From the NCBI GenBank assembly GCA_938048185.1, contig CALIVT010000018.1, positions 1 through 64,000 of the forward strand: a stretch of DNA of 64,000 nucleotides, in the 5' to 3' direction. This document shows positions 14,327 through 24,100 of the stretch, piece by piece. A program made the position numbers and the translations under genes. Within the stretch, counting starts at the first letter, position 1; each line of letters begins with the position of its first letter. The notes beneath the pieces are model-generated. The model was not told the DNA's origin. It ran no database searches and saw only the letters and a list, made by a program, of their open reading frames with translations. Source of the DNA: an uncultured Arenicella sp. Its GTDB lineage: Bacteria; Pseudomonadota; Gammaproteobacteria; Arenicellales; Arenicellaceae.

Positions 14327-15991
14327 TTGAAACCGACTCCTCTCACCCCATTAAACGACCTTGATACTCATGCATTGGCGACTGCCAGCCTAGAGAACTT
14401 GTATCGTATTTTTACCGTGCCGGAAGCACCGAACAGCACATTGGGCGCAATCGATAAGGAAATTTCGGATAACTTGATGGGTTTTTTGTCTGATAGGATT
14501 GTTGCGCGTGAACGTTCATTGACGGCCATTGAAGAAGATTTTTCTAACGCCGCGATACCTGAAGTGCCGCAGTTCGTATCAGAGTACACCGAGTTTGTAT
14601 TAGAAAAGTTGGTTGCGCATTCGGTACACACCTCAGCGCCGGGCTTTATTGGCCACATGGCGACGCCACTGCCGTATTTTATGCTGCCCTTGTCGCGCAT
14701 TATGGTCGCGCTGAATCAAAACCTAGTAAAGATCGAGACGTCAAAAGCGTTCACACCCTTAGAACGCCAAGTGCTTGGTATGTTGCATGGCCTCGTCTAT
14801 GAGCGGGACCAAGCGTTCTACGACGAAAACTTACACAATAGTCGCCGTGCGCTGGGTACTTTTTGTTCGGGTGGAACCACTGCCAATATCTCGGCGCTGT
14901 GGGTTGCGCGTAACCGCATGTTTAAGCCGAGCGCTGATTTTGGAGGTCTCGCGAAAGAAGGTTTGGCGCGCTCGCTAAAGCACAGTGGCTATGACGATGT
15001 AGCGCTGGTTGTCTCTGAGCGCGGACATTATTCGCTTGGCAAAGCTGCGGATGTATTAGGGATTGGGCGCGACAATGTTATTTCAATTCCTACCGACGCG
15101 CAGCATAAGGTCGATGCCGTTGCTATGCGCGCTAAATGTGAAGAGCTTAAAGCCAACAATATTGGCATCATTGCCATTGTTGGTATTGCTGGGGCGACTG
15201 AGACGGGCCAGGTTGATCCTTTAGACGAACTCGCGGGAATCGCTCGGGATTTTGATACGCATTACCATGTGGATGCGGCGTGGGGCGGCCCAACATTATT
15301 GTCAAACACACATAAGCATGTGATGAACGGCATTGAACTGGCAGACTCGGTCACGATTGATGCGCACAAACAACTTTACGTGCCGATGGGCGCGGGCATG
15401 GTGGTCTTTAAAGACCCAACGGCAATCGGTGCAGTGGAACACCATGCAGAATATATTTTACGCGCCGGTTCAAAAGACTTAGGACAATATTCGATTGAAG
15501 GCAGTCGCCCCGGCATGGCAATGTTGGTACACGCCGCATTTCATATCATTGGCCGCAAAGGCTATGAGATTTTAATCGATTCAAATGTAGATAAAGCTAA
15601 GACCTTCGCGCGCATGATAGACGCGCAAGCTGACTTCGAGTTAATCACCGACCCCGAGTTGAATATACTAAATTACCGCTATGTTCCGGCCAATGTGCAG
15701 GCCAAGCTCGCACAATCTTCACACGCAGATCAAAAAGTGATTAACGAAATTCTGGACCGTGCTAACAAGCGCATGCAAAAGCAACAGCGGGCAGCAGGCA
15801 GAACTTTCGTGTCTAGAACACGTTTCTCACAACACAAATACGGTGGTGAAGCTGTGTCAGTTTTTCGTGTGGTAATGGGTAACCCCATGACGACGCTGGA
15901 AACACTGCGCGCTATTCTCGATGAGCAGTTAGAGTTAGCAACGCGCAAGCGAACAGTGCAAATATTGGCCGAAATCACACCATTGCTTTAA
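14327..15991 (+). CDS. panP: PLP-dependent aspartate 1-decarboxylase (PanP type)
   Basis: A 554-residue group II PLP decarboxylase. PanP makes beta-alanine from aspartate for pantothenate in bacteria lacking PanD. The long family N-terminus is present (YRIFTVPEAPNSTLGAID), then HTSAPGFIGHMATPLPYFML, QNLVKIETSKAFTPLERQ, the glycine loop FCSGGTTAN, HVDAAWGG at 314-321 and the PLP lysine K348 in DAHKQLYVP. Only a TTG at 14327 gives the full N-terminus; no clear ribosome-binding site precedes it, so the start is uncertain. No other pan gene is adjacent. Confidence 0.9.
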   Translation: MKPTPLTPLNDLDTHALATASLENLYRIFTVPEAPNSTLGAIDKEISDNLMGFLSDRIVARERSLTAIEEDFSNAAIPEVPQFVSEYTEFVLEKLVAHSVHTSAPGFIGHMATPLPYFMLPLSRIMVALNQNLVKIETSKAFTPLERQVLGMLHGLVYERDQAFYDENLHNSRRALGTFCSGGTTANISALWVARNRMFKPSADFGGLAKEGLARSLKHSGYDDVALVVSERGHYSLGKAADVLGIGRDNVISIPTDAQHKVDAVAMRAKCEELKANNIGIIAIVGIAGATETGQVDPLDELAGIARDFDTHYHVDAAWGGPTLLSNTHKHVMNGIELADSVTIDAHKQLYVPMGAGMVVFKDPTAIGAVEHHAEYILRAGSKDLGQYSIEGSRPGMAMLVHAAFHIIGRKGYEILIDSNVDKAKTFARMIDAQADFELITDPELNILNYRYVPANVQAKLAQSSHADQKVINEILDRANKRMQKQQRAAGRTFVSRTRFSQHKYGGEAVSVFRVVMGNPMTTLETLRAILDEQLELATRKRTVQILAEITPLL

Positions 15992-16049
15992 TTCGACGTA
16001 TCAGAAATACTCAATCAAATGTTAGATTGAAAACCACCGTGTGGAAATC

Positions 16050-16673
16050 ATGGATATAAATGAAAAGCCAATATTCCAAACGGTTTTAGGGACGCAGTGG
16101 AATCAATTGGGCAGCGTTATCCGCCGTCATTATTTTCTCACACCAGAGTCAGATGATTATATTTGCGTGTCTGGTGTGATGTCTGAAATCCATCATTCGA
16201 AAATTGCTAAACTGTTAATTCCTGTTGGCTTGCTGTTTGGCGCGCTGGTTCCCTACAGGGGTAAGAATATACCGATTGATGTTCACTATAACTCGAGTAG
16301 AGCCAACTCGAATATATATTGGGATCGAGTCTTTAAGTTCAAACACGGAGACTTCCATTTTAAGTCTTATATGGAGCCTGTTAAAGAAAACCAGGTAATT
16401 GAGTTTGTTCGTTTTGGTGTTGGTACTCGCTTGCAGGTAACCGCAGAAAATGGGGCCGTGGTGTTTCGAGATATCGGTTACGTCTGGAGAATCTTTGGTT
16501 ATAACTTACCAATACCCGGACGGTGGCTAATGGGTAAGGTTTATGTTGAAGAGCGGCCTGTTGATGATGAAACGTTCAGTATGAAAATGTCGCTCGAGCA
16601 CCCCTTATTTGGCGCTTTGTTTAAATACGCCGGAACTTTTAAAATAATGGCTGGTGACGTAAAAGCTCGGTAA
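16050..16673 (+). CDS. DUF4166 domain-containing protein
   Basis: A 207-residue protein from the ATG at 16050, which has GGA just upstream; a GTG at 16041 is an alternative. The sequence KPIFQTVLGTQWNQLGSVIR and HYFLTPESDDYICVSGVMSE followed by IPVGLLFGALVPYRGKNIP matches the DUF4166 family. RWLMGKVYVEERPVDDETF is the conserved second half. Members are often fused to or placed beside saccharopine dehydrogenase-like or SDR proteins; function is not established. Confidence 0.8.
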   Translation: MDINEKPIFQTVLGTQWNQLGSVIRRHYFLTPESDDYICVSGVMSEIHHSKIAKLLIPVGLLFGALVPYRGKNIPIDVHYNSSRANSNIYWDRVFKFKHGDFHFKSYMEPVKENQVIEFVRFGVGTRLQVTAENGAVVFRDIGYVWRIFGYNLPIPGRWLMGKVYVEERPVDDETFSMKMSLEHPLFGALFKYAGTFKIMAGDVKAR

Positions 16674-16808
16674 GATAAAGGCAGGTCAGATAAGCTCTGA
16701 TTCGACATTACGATTGTTCGTTGTGGCAAGGAACGCTAAAAACTCAATCCTCAAAGTACTAAGACTTGGAGTGTGTGGCCCGCTTTTAATGCACGCGCAT
16801 TGCAATGT

Positions 16809-17879
16809 CTAAGCAGTGCGATGAAACCGAGCGCGATAGACTCCCGGCGACACTCCGGCTACTCGCTTAAACGCAACCCGAAATGTTTCACTGGATTGAT
16901 AACCTGCACGCTCGGCAATTTGTTCCATGGAGTGTTCGGTGTTTTCGAGTAATTCTTGTGCTTTGAACACTCGGTTTCGTTGTAGCCACTCCATCGGAGT
17001 GTTACCAACGGCTTCTCGAAAGCGGCGAAGAAAGGTTCGCTCGCTCATGTGTGCGTGTTCGGCCATTTTCTTCACGGTTACGTTACTCGCGATTTGCGCG
17101 AGCGCCCAGTCCATTGATTCGCTTATTGCGTGACGCTCAACTTTCTCTATAGGGTTGGGAATAAACTGTGCTTGACCGCCGTCACGATGTGGGGGGGCGA
17201 CTAAGCGCCTGGCGACGTCATTGGCAATTTTTGTTCCGAAGTCTTTACGCACTAAGTGCAAACATGCATCAATGCCGGCCGCGCTGCCCGCTGAGCAGAT
17301 GATGTTTTCTTGATCAACGTAAAGCGTATCTTCTTCAATGTCTATTTCCGGGTAGAGTGCTTTTAACTTCGGTATATGCCGCCAATGACTCGTTGCTTTC
17401 TTGCCATCTAAAAGGCCCGCCGCGGCCAATAGAAAAACACCAGAGCAAATCGATAAAAAGCGCACACCGCGCTGCGAGGCCTGTTGAATGGCTTCAATAA
17501 CCGCTTGAGAGTCTTCCGTTGATTGAGAGCCCTCAGCTGGTTGAGAGCCCTCAGCTGATTGAGAGCCCTCAGCTGATTGAGAGCCTAAGGTGCGCCAGCT
17601 TGGTATCACAATTGTGTCGACCCGCGCTAGCGCTTCTAGCCCAGCATCGGCGGCAATTCGAATGCCGCCAGTCGCGGTTACGTCCTGAGCTTGAGTATTG
17701 ACGACTTTAAAGTCGTACCAAGGAAAGTCAAATTCGGGGCGAGCAAGCCCAAAAACCTCAACCGCAATGCCGAATTCAAAGGTGCCTAGGCCATTGCTGA
17801 TCAATACTGCGACGGAGTGGGCTGGTTGGTGTGAATCTGTTTTTTTATTCATTGGCGGAATATTACCACTAAATGTCAT
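16809..17879 (-). CDS. ftrA: FtrA-like transcriptional regulator (DJ-1/PfpI + AraC)
   Basis: A 356-residue GlxA/FtrA-type regulator. Residues about 20-190 form a DJ-1/PfpI-like domain with the nucleophile-like cysteine in FLSICSGVFLLAAAG (C145). The C-terminal AraC domain (about 250-350) has two helix-turn-helix motifs, VKKMAEHAHMSERTFLRRF and MEQIAERAGYQSSETFRVAF. Residues 99-125 are an in-frame repeat of GSQ(S/P)(A/T)E encoded by an 18-bp tandem array. The ATG at 17879 is used; another at 17852 would remove nine residues. The gene is divergent from a rhodanese and a GNAT gene, which it probably regulates. Confidence 0.9.
   Translation of the reverse strand: MTFSGNIPPMNKKTDSHQPAHSVAVLISNGLGTFEFGIAVEVFGLARPEFDFPWYDFKVVNTQAQDVTATGGIRIAADAGLEALARVDTIVIPSWRTLGSQSAEGSQSAEGSQPAEGSQSTEDSQAVIEAIQQASQRGVRFLSICSGVFLLAAAGLLDGKKATSHWRHIPKLKALYPEIDIEEDTLYVDQENIICSAGSAAGIDACLHLVRKDFGTKIANDVARRLVAPPHRDGGQAQFIPNPIEKVERHAISESMDWALAQIASNVTVKKMAEHAHMSERTFLRRFREAVGNTPMEWLQRNRVFKAQELLENTEHSMEQIAERAGYQSSETFRVAFKRVAGVSPGVYRARFHRTA
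17503..17586 (-). repeat. 18-bp tandem repeat inside ftrA
   Basis: Near-identical 18-bp units lie at 17521-17538, 17539-17556 and 17557-17574, followed by a 12-base partial unit (17575-17586), with a degenerate unit before them (17503-17520). The unit is GATTGAGAGCCCTCAGCT. Being a multiple of three, it adds six-residue units (GSQSAE-like) to the protein loop without breaking the frame. Confidence 0.9.
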
Positions 17880-17951
17880 TTACGCCACTATTGAAATTGT
17901 CTCTCAGCGGCTACTATCAACTCTCGATTAAGCAAAACACGAGAGACCATT

Positions 17952-18350
17952 ATGACTACCCCAATCACCCAAACCCCAGCCGCGAGTTCAGAAGCTGCGC
18001 TTGAACACTTTTCTAATTTACTTAAATTTGAAACGGATTGCTGGGACACACACGCCAGTCTCAACGCTGCTGAGCACGACTTTATTCTAGTTGATGTGCG
18101 TTCACCTGATCTGTTTGCGAGCGGGCACATTGGTGGTGCGATTAATATTCCACACGGAAAAATGATTGCCTCATATATGAAACGCTACCCCAGTGACAAA
18201 GTATTTGTCGTCTATTGTGCCGGGCCGCATTGCAATGGCGCCGACAAAGCCGCAACTCGGCTCGCGGGGCTGGGGTTACCTGTAAAATTGATGATTGGTG
18301 GCGTTACCGGTTGGATTGATGAGGGTTTCAGTCTGGTATCCGAGAGTTAA
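17952..18350 (+). CDS. Rhodanese-like sulfurtransferase
   Basis: A 132-residue single rhodanese domain. FILVDVRSPDLFASGHIGGA is the CH2A motif, and the active-site loop is YCAGPHCNGADKAA with the catalytic cysteine at about residue 91. It moves a sulfane sulfur from a donor to an acceptor such as cyanide or a thiol. It starts 72 bases from the divergent ftrA and is 2 bases from the following GNAT gene, so the two form an operon likely controlled by FtrA. Confidence 0.92.
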   Translation: MTTPITQTPAASSEAALEHFSNLLKFETDCWDTHASLNAAEHDFILVDVRSPDLFASGHIGGAINIPHGKMIASYMKRYPSDKVFVVYCAGPHCNGADKAATRLAGLGLPVKLMIGGVTGWIDEGFSLVSES

Positions 18351-18352
18351 GT

Positions 18353-18805
18353 ATGGAAATTGAAATTCGTCTGGCGAAACCCGAAGATTTAGCCAGCATT
18401 ATTGCGCTGATGGAAGAGCACGCACGCTACGAACACGCTAAGTTTAGCGCTGAGGGTTTGGTTTTAAAATTAGAGCGAGCCATGAACGGTAAGCGACCTC
18501 GGCTGTCTATTTATGTGGCTGAGATACAACAGCAAATAGTGGCTTATTGTGCCGTAACGTTGGAGTTTTCAACCTGGCAGGCGAGTGAGTATTTACACTT
18601 GGATTGCTTGTACACGGTGAGCGAATGGCGCGGCTATAGAATAGGCGCCAATATGTTTGCTCGAGCGGTGAGTTTCGCTAGAGAGATGAATGTCTCAGAA
18701 ATTCAATGGCAAACTCCTGATTGGAATGAGGACGCGATTCGCTTTTACCAAAGGCTGGGGGCACGCAATTCTGCTAAGCGACGCTTTAGTTACCGCGTCG
18801 CTTAG
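18353..18805 (+). CDS. GNAT-family N-acetyltransferase
   Basis: A 150-residue acetyltransferase. The fold is clear from IEIRLAKPEDLASIIALMEE at the start and the acetyl-CoA binding part with LDCLYTVSEWRGYRIGANMF, where RGYRIG is the Q/RxxGxG/A loop. The end, WNEDAIRFYQRLGARNSAKR, is typical of the family. Acceptor unknown. It follows the rhodanese gene after 2 bases. Confidence 0.9.
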   Translation: MEIEIRLAKPEDLASIIALMEEHARYEHAKFSAEGLVLKLERAMNGKRPRLSIYVAEIQQQIVAYCAVTLEFSTWQASEYLHLDCLYTVSEWRGYRIGANMFARAVSFAREMNVSEIQWQTPDWNEDAIRFYQRLGARNSAKRRFSYRVA

Positions 18806-18860
18806 CCGTTTTACGTATCGTTTCGCTGTTTTACGCATCGTTTAGCCGTTTTAATAGCAC
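18804..18860. repeat. 20-bp imperfect tandem repeat after the GNAT gene
   Basis: AGCCGTTTTACGTATCGTTT (18804-18823) is followed by a copy differing at few positions (18824-18843), then a partial third copy (AGCCGTTTTA from 18844). It begins at the GNAT stop codon and fills most of the gap to the convergent gene. Confidence 0.7.
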
Positions 18861-18893
18861 TGACGATTATTGTAAGTGTTGTGGCGAGTATCG

Positions 18894-20351
18894 TTACCTG
18901 CAAACAGGACGACCGCCACTGCACACTACAGGTTGGAAGTTCGCAACCGAAGTACGTAGGTCTTTCATTGTGAAGATTCGAGCGCTGTGCGCGGTCGCTA
19001 TTCTTTTGACATCAAGGCCCAAGCCATCGATTGCAGCAAGCATATCAACGCTGCCCTGATTCGCTGTCGGCGTGCCACTGACAAACTGAGAGCCGAAGTG
19101 GTCGGCAATAAAGATAAGTTTATCGGCGGGCACATAGGTCAACAGAAAGCTTTTGGCGTGACTCGTCGAGACATCATATATATCAACGCGCGTACCACTA
19201 CCGAGGCTCATGCGCCCCTTCACCTCAATGAACCTAGCTTGTATATCGTCTGCAAGGCTCTCTTTAATCGTGGCTATGTTTTCATCAACAGTGACCAGCG
19301 TTGCGCCTAAGCCATGCGCTTCGCCTAAGCCACCAATATGGTCGGAATGATGGTGCGTTACCACTTGAAAAGACAGTGGCTTAAAGTTGCCACTGTCTTT
19401 TTTATAGCGATCAAAACGTTCGCTAAGCCCCGCGTAGCCACCGGCGGCGATCGTGCCCATTGCCGTATCTACAAATAAGGAATAGCCTCCATTTTGTCCA
19501 AGGTGGTATGCGCTTTTAGAAATTTTATTCACCGTCATCACCTCGCCATCTATTCGCTCGCCCTGTTCTTCCAGATCTTTTGGTAGCGTGAACGTGTCGG
19601 CCGGAAAGTCTGGGTTAAATGTAAGTTCGTGTTTGACGCTGACTAGGTTCAAGTCACCTGCGATGAAAAAGCTGGTTCGACTTGCGGTGGTGATTCCATC
19701 CTTAGTCGTGTGGCCGGAATAGACATAGTCTAGTTTTCCAGCCACCGGATTGGATCTGACCATCCTCGAAATCAGAGACGTTTGCGCATCGACATAAAGG
19801 TGTAAGTCAGCGCTAAGAGGAAAGGGCATTTTGAGTACGTGATGTGTGCGATTTAAATAGTTTTCATCGTCAAGTAATTCGACTTTGTCTCGAGCCTTGT
19901 TGAGTTCATAGGCGAGAATTGTATCTGAGGTGCGCATAGTGCCGCCAGCAAAGGCATACAGGTCGGCGCTTGCGGCTTCGCCATAGGTGCCGGCTTGAAA
20001 GTTAATGCTGTACGCGCGTTCGCCATTGCTGATGGTCGAACCTTGGAAACCGCCCGTGCGACCTACACCCCACGAGTCAAGACTCGCTTTGCCAGCATTT
20101 AGATCGACTCTTAATGACTGAGACGACTCGCCGATTTCAAGCAGCTCTGGGCTGTGACTTTGCCCAATAGTTGGGCTTAAGAATATATCATCAATGCTAT
20201 AGCCAGAGAGTTTGGTCAGCCGATCGCCGCCATACGCTGCGACAATTTTATCGATGATTTTTGCGGCTAAGTCTTCTTTTTCTTCGGCGGAATGAGTGCT
20301 GGTGGGCGCGGCTAAAAACCACGTTACTAATACGACGACGATGAGCTTCAT
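18894..20351 (-). CDS. Exported MBL-fold hydrolase with N-terminal carrier-like domain
   Basis: A 485-residue exported protein. Residues 1-21 are a signal peptide ending THSA. About residues 25-270 form a strand-rich domain resembling LolA-like or DUF-type exported proteins (AAKIIDKIVAAYGGDRLTKL at its start). The C-terminal MBL domain has THHHSDHIGG at about 331-340, then IADHFGSQF and TAHSARIF as later metal ligands. Substrate unknown. A good ribosome-binding site (AAGGACC) precedes the ATG. The end has CSGGRPVCR, a possible disulfide. It stands alone. Confidence 0.82.
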   Translation of the reverse strand: MKLIVVVLVTWFLAAPTSTHSAEEKEDLAAKIIDKIVAAYGGDRLTKLSGYSIDDIFLSPTIGQSHSPELLEIGESSQSLRVDLNAGKASLDSWGVGRTGGFQGSTISNGERAYSINFQAGTYGEAASADLYAFAGGTMRTSDTILAYELNKARDKVELLDDENYLNRTHHVLKMPFPLSADLHLYVDAQTSLISRMVRSNPVAGKLDYVYSGHTTKDGITTASRTSFFIAGDLNLVSVKHELTFNPDFPADTFTLPKDLEEQGERIDGEVMTVNKISKSAYHLGQNGGYSLFVDTAMGTIAAGGYAGLSERFDRYKKDSGNFKPLSFQVVTHHHSDHIGGLGEAHGLGATLVTVDENIATIKESLADDIQARFIEVKGRMSLGSGTRVDIYDVSTSHAKSFLLTYVPADKLIFIADHFGSQFVSGTPTANQGSVDMLAAIDGLGLDVKRIATAHSARIFTMKDLRTSVANFQPVVCSGGRPVCR

Positions 20352-20522
20352 AGTAAGGTCCTTTGGCTAGAGTTGTGTGCGTTGCTATTTGCTAAATAGC
20401 GGGGTCATTCTACCTAAGATGCAAACTAAGCAGAAAACGTCGCACTAATTTAGTCCAAGGTTTCAAGTTGACGTGTATTTAGAACCGAGGCACTAAGTTT
20501 CGGCCTATGTTACCTACCGTTA

Positions 20523-20996
20523 TCACAACTGACGCAGAGGCAATTCCGTTGTGTTTTTTATTTCTGTGACCGAGATGTGTGAGTGCAGTTCTCCAATCAT
20601 CGGCAATTCTAATAGCCGGCCGCGCACGAATTTTTCGTAGCTTCGAATATCTTTAACGACCACCTTCAACATGTAATCCCACGCACCGGTCATGGTATAG
20701 CACTCGACCACTTCGTCGAGTCGTTTCACTCCGGCTTCGAACATTTCCATGCTCTTGCGACCCGCCTGCGATAGATTGACGGTGGTAAAAGCGACTAGTT
20801 CCATGCCTAGGGCGTCGCGGCTTAGTAAGGCTACTTTTTTCTCGATGACGCCTTCTTCCTCGAGGCGATTAATTCGTCGCCAGGCGGGTGATTGGCTGAT
20901 ATTAAGTTGATCTGCAACATCGGATGAACTGCGATCAGCATTGCGTTGTAATAGGTCAAGGATTTTTATGTCTTGGGATGTCAGTTCAATGCTCAT
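20523..20996 (-). CDS. Lrp/AsnC-family transcriptional regulator
   Basis: A 157-residue Lrp-type regulator. The winged helix is at residues 1-60 (DIKILDLLQRNADRSSSDVA, then LNISQSPAWRRINRLEEEGV), followed by the RAM effector-binding domain, including CYTMTGAWDYMLKVVVKDI. Proteins of this kind sense amino acids and act as dimers or octamers. It is divergent from the indolepyruvate oxidoreductase gene, with a 15-bp palindrome in the shared promoter region, so it probably controls that gene and itself. Confidence 0.94.
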   Translation of the reverse strand: MSIELTSQDIKILDLLQRNADRSSSDVADQLNISQSPAWRRINRLEEEGVIEKKVALLSRDALGMELVAFTTVNLSQAGRKSMEMFEAGVKRLDEVVECYTMTGAWDYMLKVVVKDIRSYEKFVRGRLLELPMIGELHSHISVTEIKNTTELPLRQL

Positions 20997-21030
20997 ATTT
21001 GCAATAATAATTCGTTTAAAATAGATATTG

Positions 21031-21045
21031 AGTCTAATTTAGACT
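21031..21045. promoter_or_regulatory. Palindromic operator candidate for the Lrp-type regulator
   Basis: AGTCTAA-T-TTAGACT is a perfect palindrome with 7-base arms around one base, with an extra flanking T/A pair (TAG ... CTA). An AT-rich core between AG and CT is the general form of Lrp/AsnC sites. It is 35 bases from the regulator start and 90 from the oxidoreductase start. Confidence 0.55.
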
Positions 21046-21134
21046 AAATATGATTGAAGAGCGACTCGATATGCATAAAAAGTGCGCAGCCTGCTGGCTA
21101 TAATTTTTGCATAATAAAAACTCGAGGAGACTGT

Positions 21135-24100
21135 ATGACCGCCATCCATTGCGCAGATGAAATTCTGCGCGAAGTGTCACTAGATGATAAATATTCTCTT
21201 GATAGTACGCGTGCCTACATCACTGGTATTGAGGCGTTAGTGCGACTTCCGATATTGCAGCATCAACGTGATCAAGAGCGCGGCTTGAAGACGGCTGGTT
21301 TTGTTTCTGGTTATCGTGGTTCGCCATTGGGCGGCGTCGACCAAGCGATGTGGCGTGCGCAACCGTATTTGGAAAAACACGATATCAAGTTTGTCCCTGG
21401 CGTAAACGAAGACCTAGCTGCAACCGCCGTTCGCGGGTCGCAGGAAGTTGGCCTATTGCCCGGCGCGCAATTTGATGGTGTATTTGGCTTATGGTATGGC
21501 AAAGGTCCCGGCCTAGATCGAAGTATTGATGCCGTACGCCATGCGAACGCCGCGGGTACCGCGAAGCGTGGTGGCGTTTTAGCGGTTGTGGGCGATGATC
21601 ATGGGTGTAAATCATCGACCTACCCGTATCAATCAGAGCACCTGTTTATGAGTCTGTCGATGCCCGTGCTCGCTCCCGCGAATGTGCAAGAAGTGTTGGA
21701 CTTGGGTATTTTTGGATGGGAGCTTTCTCGTTACTCTGGGTGTTGGGTTGGCTTAAAAGCGATTACCGAAAATATGGATTCCGCAATCTCTGCCGACATA
21801 GACCCAAACCGCGTCAAGATTCGTATTCCTGAAGGCTTTGAAATGCCGGCAGACGGCGTGAATGTCCGACTGCCTGATACGCCATTGGAACAAGAAGAGC
21901 GGCTCAATAAATATAAAATATACGCCGCATTAGCGTTTGCACGTGAGAACGAATTAAATAAGATTATCATCGATACGCCCACGCCTAAGCTCGGTATCAT
22001 CACGTCAGGGAAAAGTTATCTGGATGTTATGCAGGCGTTTGACGACCTAGGAATTGATCAAGAGCAGGCGAGCGCGATTGGCGTACGTGTATATAAGGTG
22101 GGTATGCCCTGGCCACTTGAGCCGGAAAAAACCCACGAGTTTGCTAAGGGCTTAGAAGAAATCTTAGTGGTCGAAGAAAAGCGTTCGGTGATGGAAGATC
22201 AGCTTACCGGGCAGCTTTATAATTGGCCGGTGGATGAGCGCCCGCAAGTGGTTGGTGAATATGACGAGCACGGTCAGGAACTGCTGACTAACTTGGCTGA
22301 GCTGACGCCGGCGATGATTGCGCGCGTAATTGCCAAACGACTTGAACGCTTTTATTCCAGCGAGGCGGTTGATGAACGCGTTGCTTTTATTAACGATAAG
22401 GAGCAACGTTTAGCTGAGCCGCGTGAGGTATCCGTTCGCTCAGCGACTTATTGTTCAGGCTGCCCACATAACTCGTCTACCAAGGTCCCCGAGGGCTCTG
22501 TTGCGGGTGGCGGTATTGGCTGTCACTACATGAGCACCTGGAGTAAAATCCGGCCGGCACACAATTTTACTCACATGGGTGGAGAAGGCGTCACGTGGGT
22601 CGGTATGTCGCCCTTTACTAAAACCAAGCACATTTTTCAAAATCTTGGCGATGGCACTTATTTCCATTCGGGCATCTTAGCGATTCGCCAGGCGGTCGCC
22701 GCGAAAATAAACATTACGTATAAGATCTTATACAATGACGCCGTTGCCATGACTGGAGGCCAAAAAATCGATGGCAGTTTGACCGTTCCTGAAATGGTTA
22801 TGCAGTTAAAAGGTGAAGGCGTCGCGAGGATAGCGATCGTCGCTGAGAACCCAGAGGTGCATAGAGGGCTTGGCGACTCTGCGGTGAGTGTTAGTCATCG
22901 CTCGAAACTGATGGATATACAAAAGTCGCTCCGTGAGATCGAGGGTTGTAGCGTACTGATTTATGATCAGGTATGCGCTACTGAAAAGCGTCGTCGTCGT
23001 AAGCGCGGGACCATGGAAGCGTCTCTACAGAAAGCCTTTATTAATGACTTGGTGTGCGAAGGCTGTGGCGATTGCAGTTTGAAATCGAACTGCCTTTCGG
23101 TGGTACCCAAAGAAACAGAACTGGGACGCAAGCGCAAGATCGAGCAAGCGGCGTGTAATCAAGACTTAAGCTGTATTGATGGCTTTTGCCCAAGCTTTGT
23201 TACCGTGACCGGGGGCACGCTGCGCAAACCATCGGTAAAGGTGCCTAGTGACTCGGAGTTGCCAGAACCCGAGCAACCGAGCCTCGAACATCCGTGGAAT
23301 GTGCTGGTAACCGGCGTAGGTGGCACCGGCGTGCTAACGGTGACCGCGGTATTGTCGATGGCGGCGCACCTAGAATACAAAGGCGTGGCAACGTTAAATC
23401 AAACTGGTCTTGCGCAAAAATTTGGCCCAGTAGTTAGCCACTTGCGCATCGCTGAGTACCAAGATGATATTCATGCGGTCCGTATTCCGGCCGGCGACGC
23501 GGACCTTGTTATCGGCGCCGACTTATTGGTTTGCGCCAGTGATGACGCGCTGGCAAAAATGCATAGTCAACGTAGCTATGCTGTCGTAAACGATACAATA
23601 GTTGCTACTGCGGAATTTATCGATAATCCTGATGTGGTCTTTCAAGTCGATGCCATGAAACAAAGTATCGAGAACGAATTAGGCGACGGGCGCGCAAAGT
23701 TCATTGCCGCGAGCGACTTGTCTGAGGCGTTACTTGGTGACCCTATTGCGACGAATTTGTTTTTGGTTGGCTACGCCTACCAACAAGGTTTGCTGCCAGT
23801 ATCGGCGAGTGCAATTAAAAAAGCCTTAGAGCTAAACGGCGTGAGGGTAGACTTCAACCAACAGGCATTTGATTGGGGGCGTCGTGCGTTCTTAGACTTG
23901 GCTGACGTGGAGCAACGGGCGGGAATTGCGCAAACCCGGTTTGATGTCTTGACTGATCTCGATGCGATTGTGCAGCACCGATACGATGATCTGGTTTTAT
24001 ATCAAAATAAGGATTATGCCGACCGATACCAAAGAACAGTAAGCAAGGTAATTGACGCTGAGGCTAAGCTTGGCGAGCAACGGGTTCTATCATTGGCGGT

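Noticed and set aside
14310-14335. TGGCAC ... TTGA resembling a sigma-54 promoter before panP
   Set aside because: It overlaps the only plausible start codon (TTG 14327), so it cannot be the promoter of that start, and the -12 part lacks the GC of TTGC.
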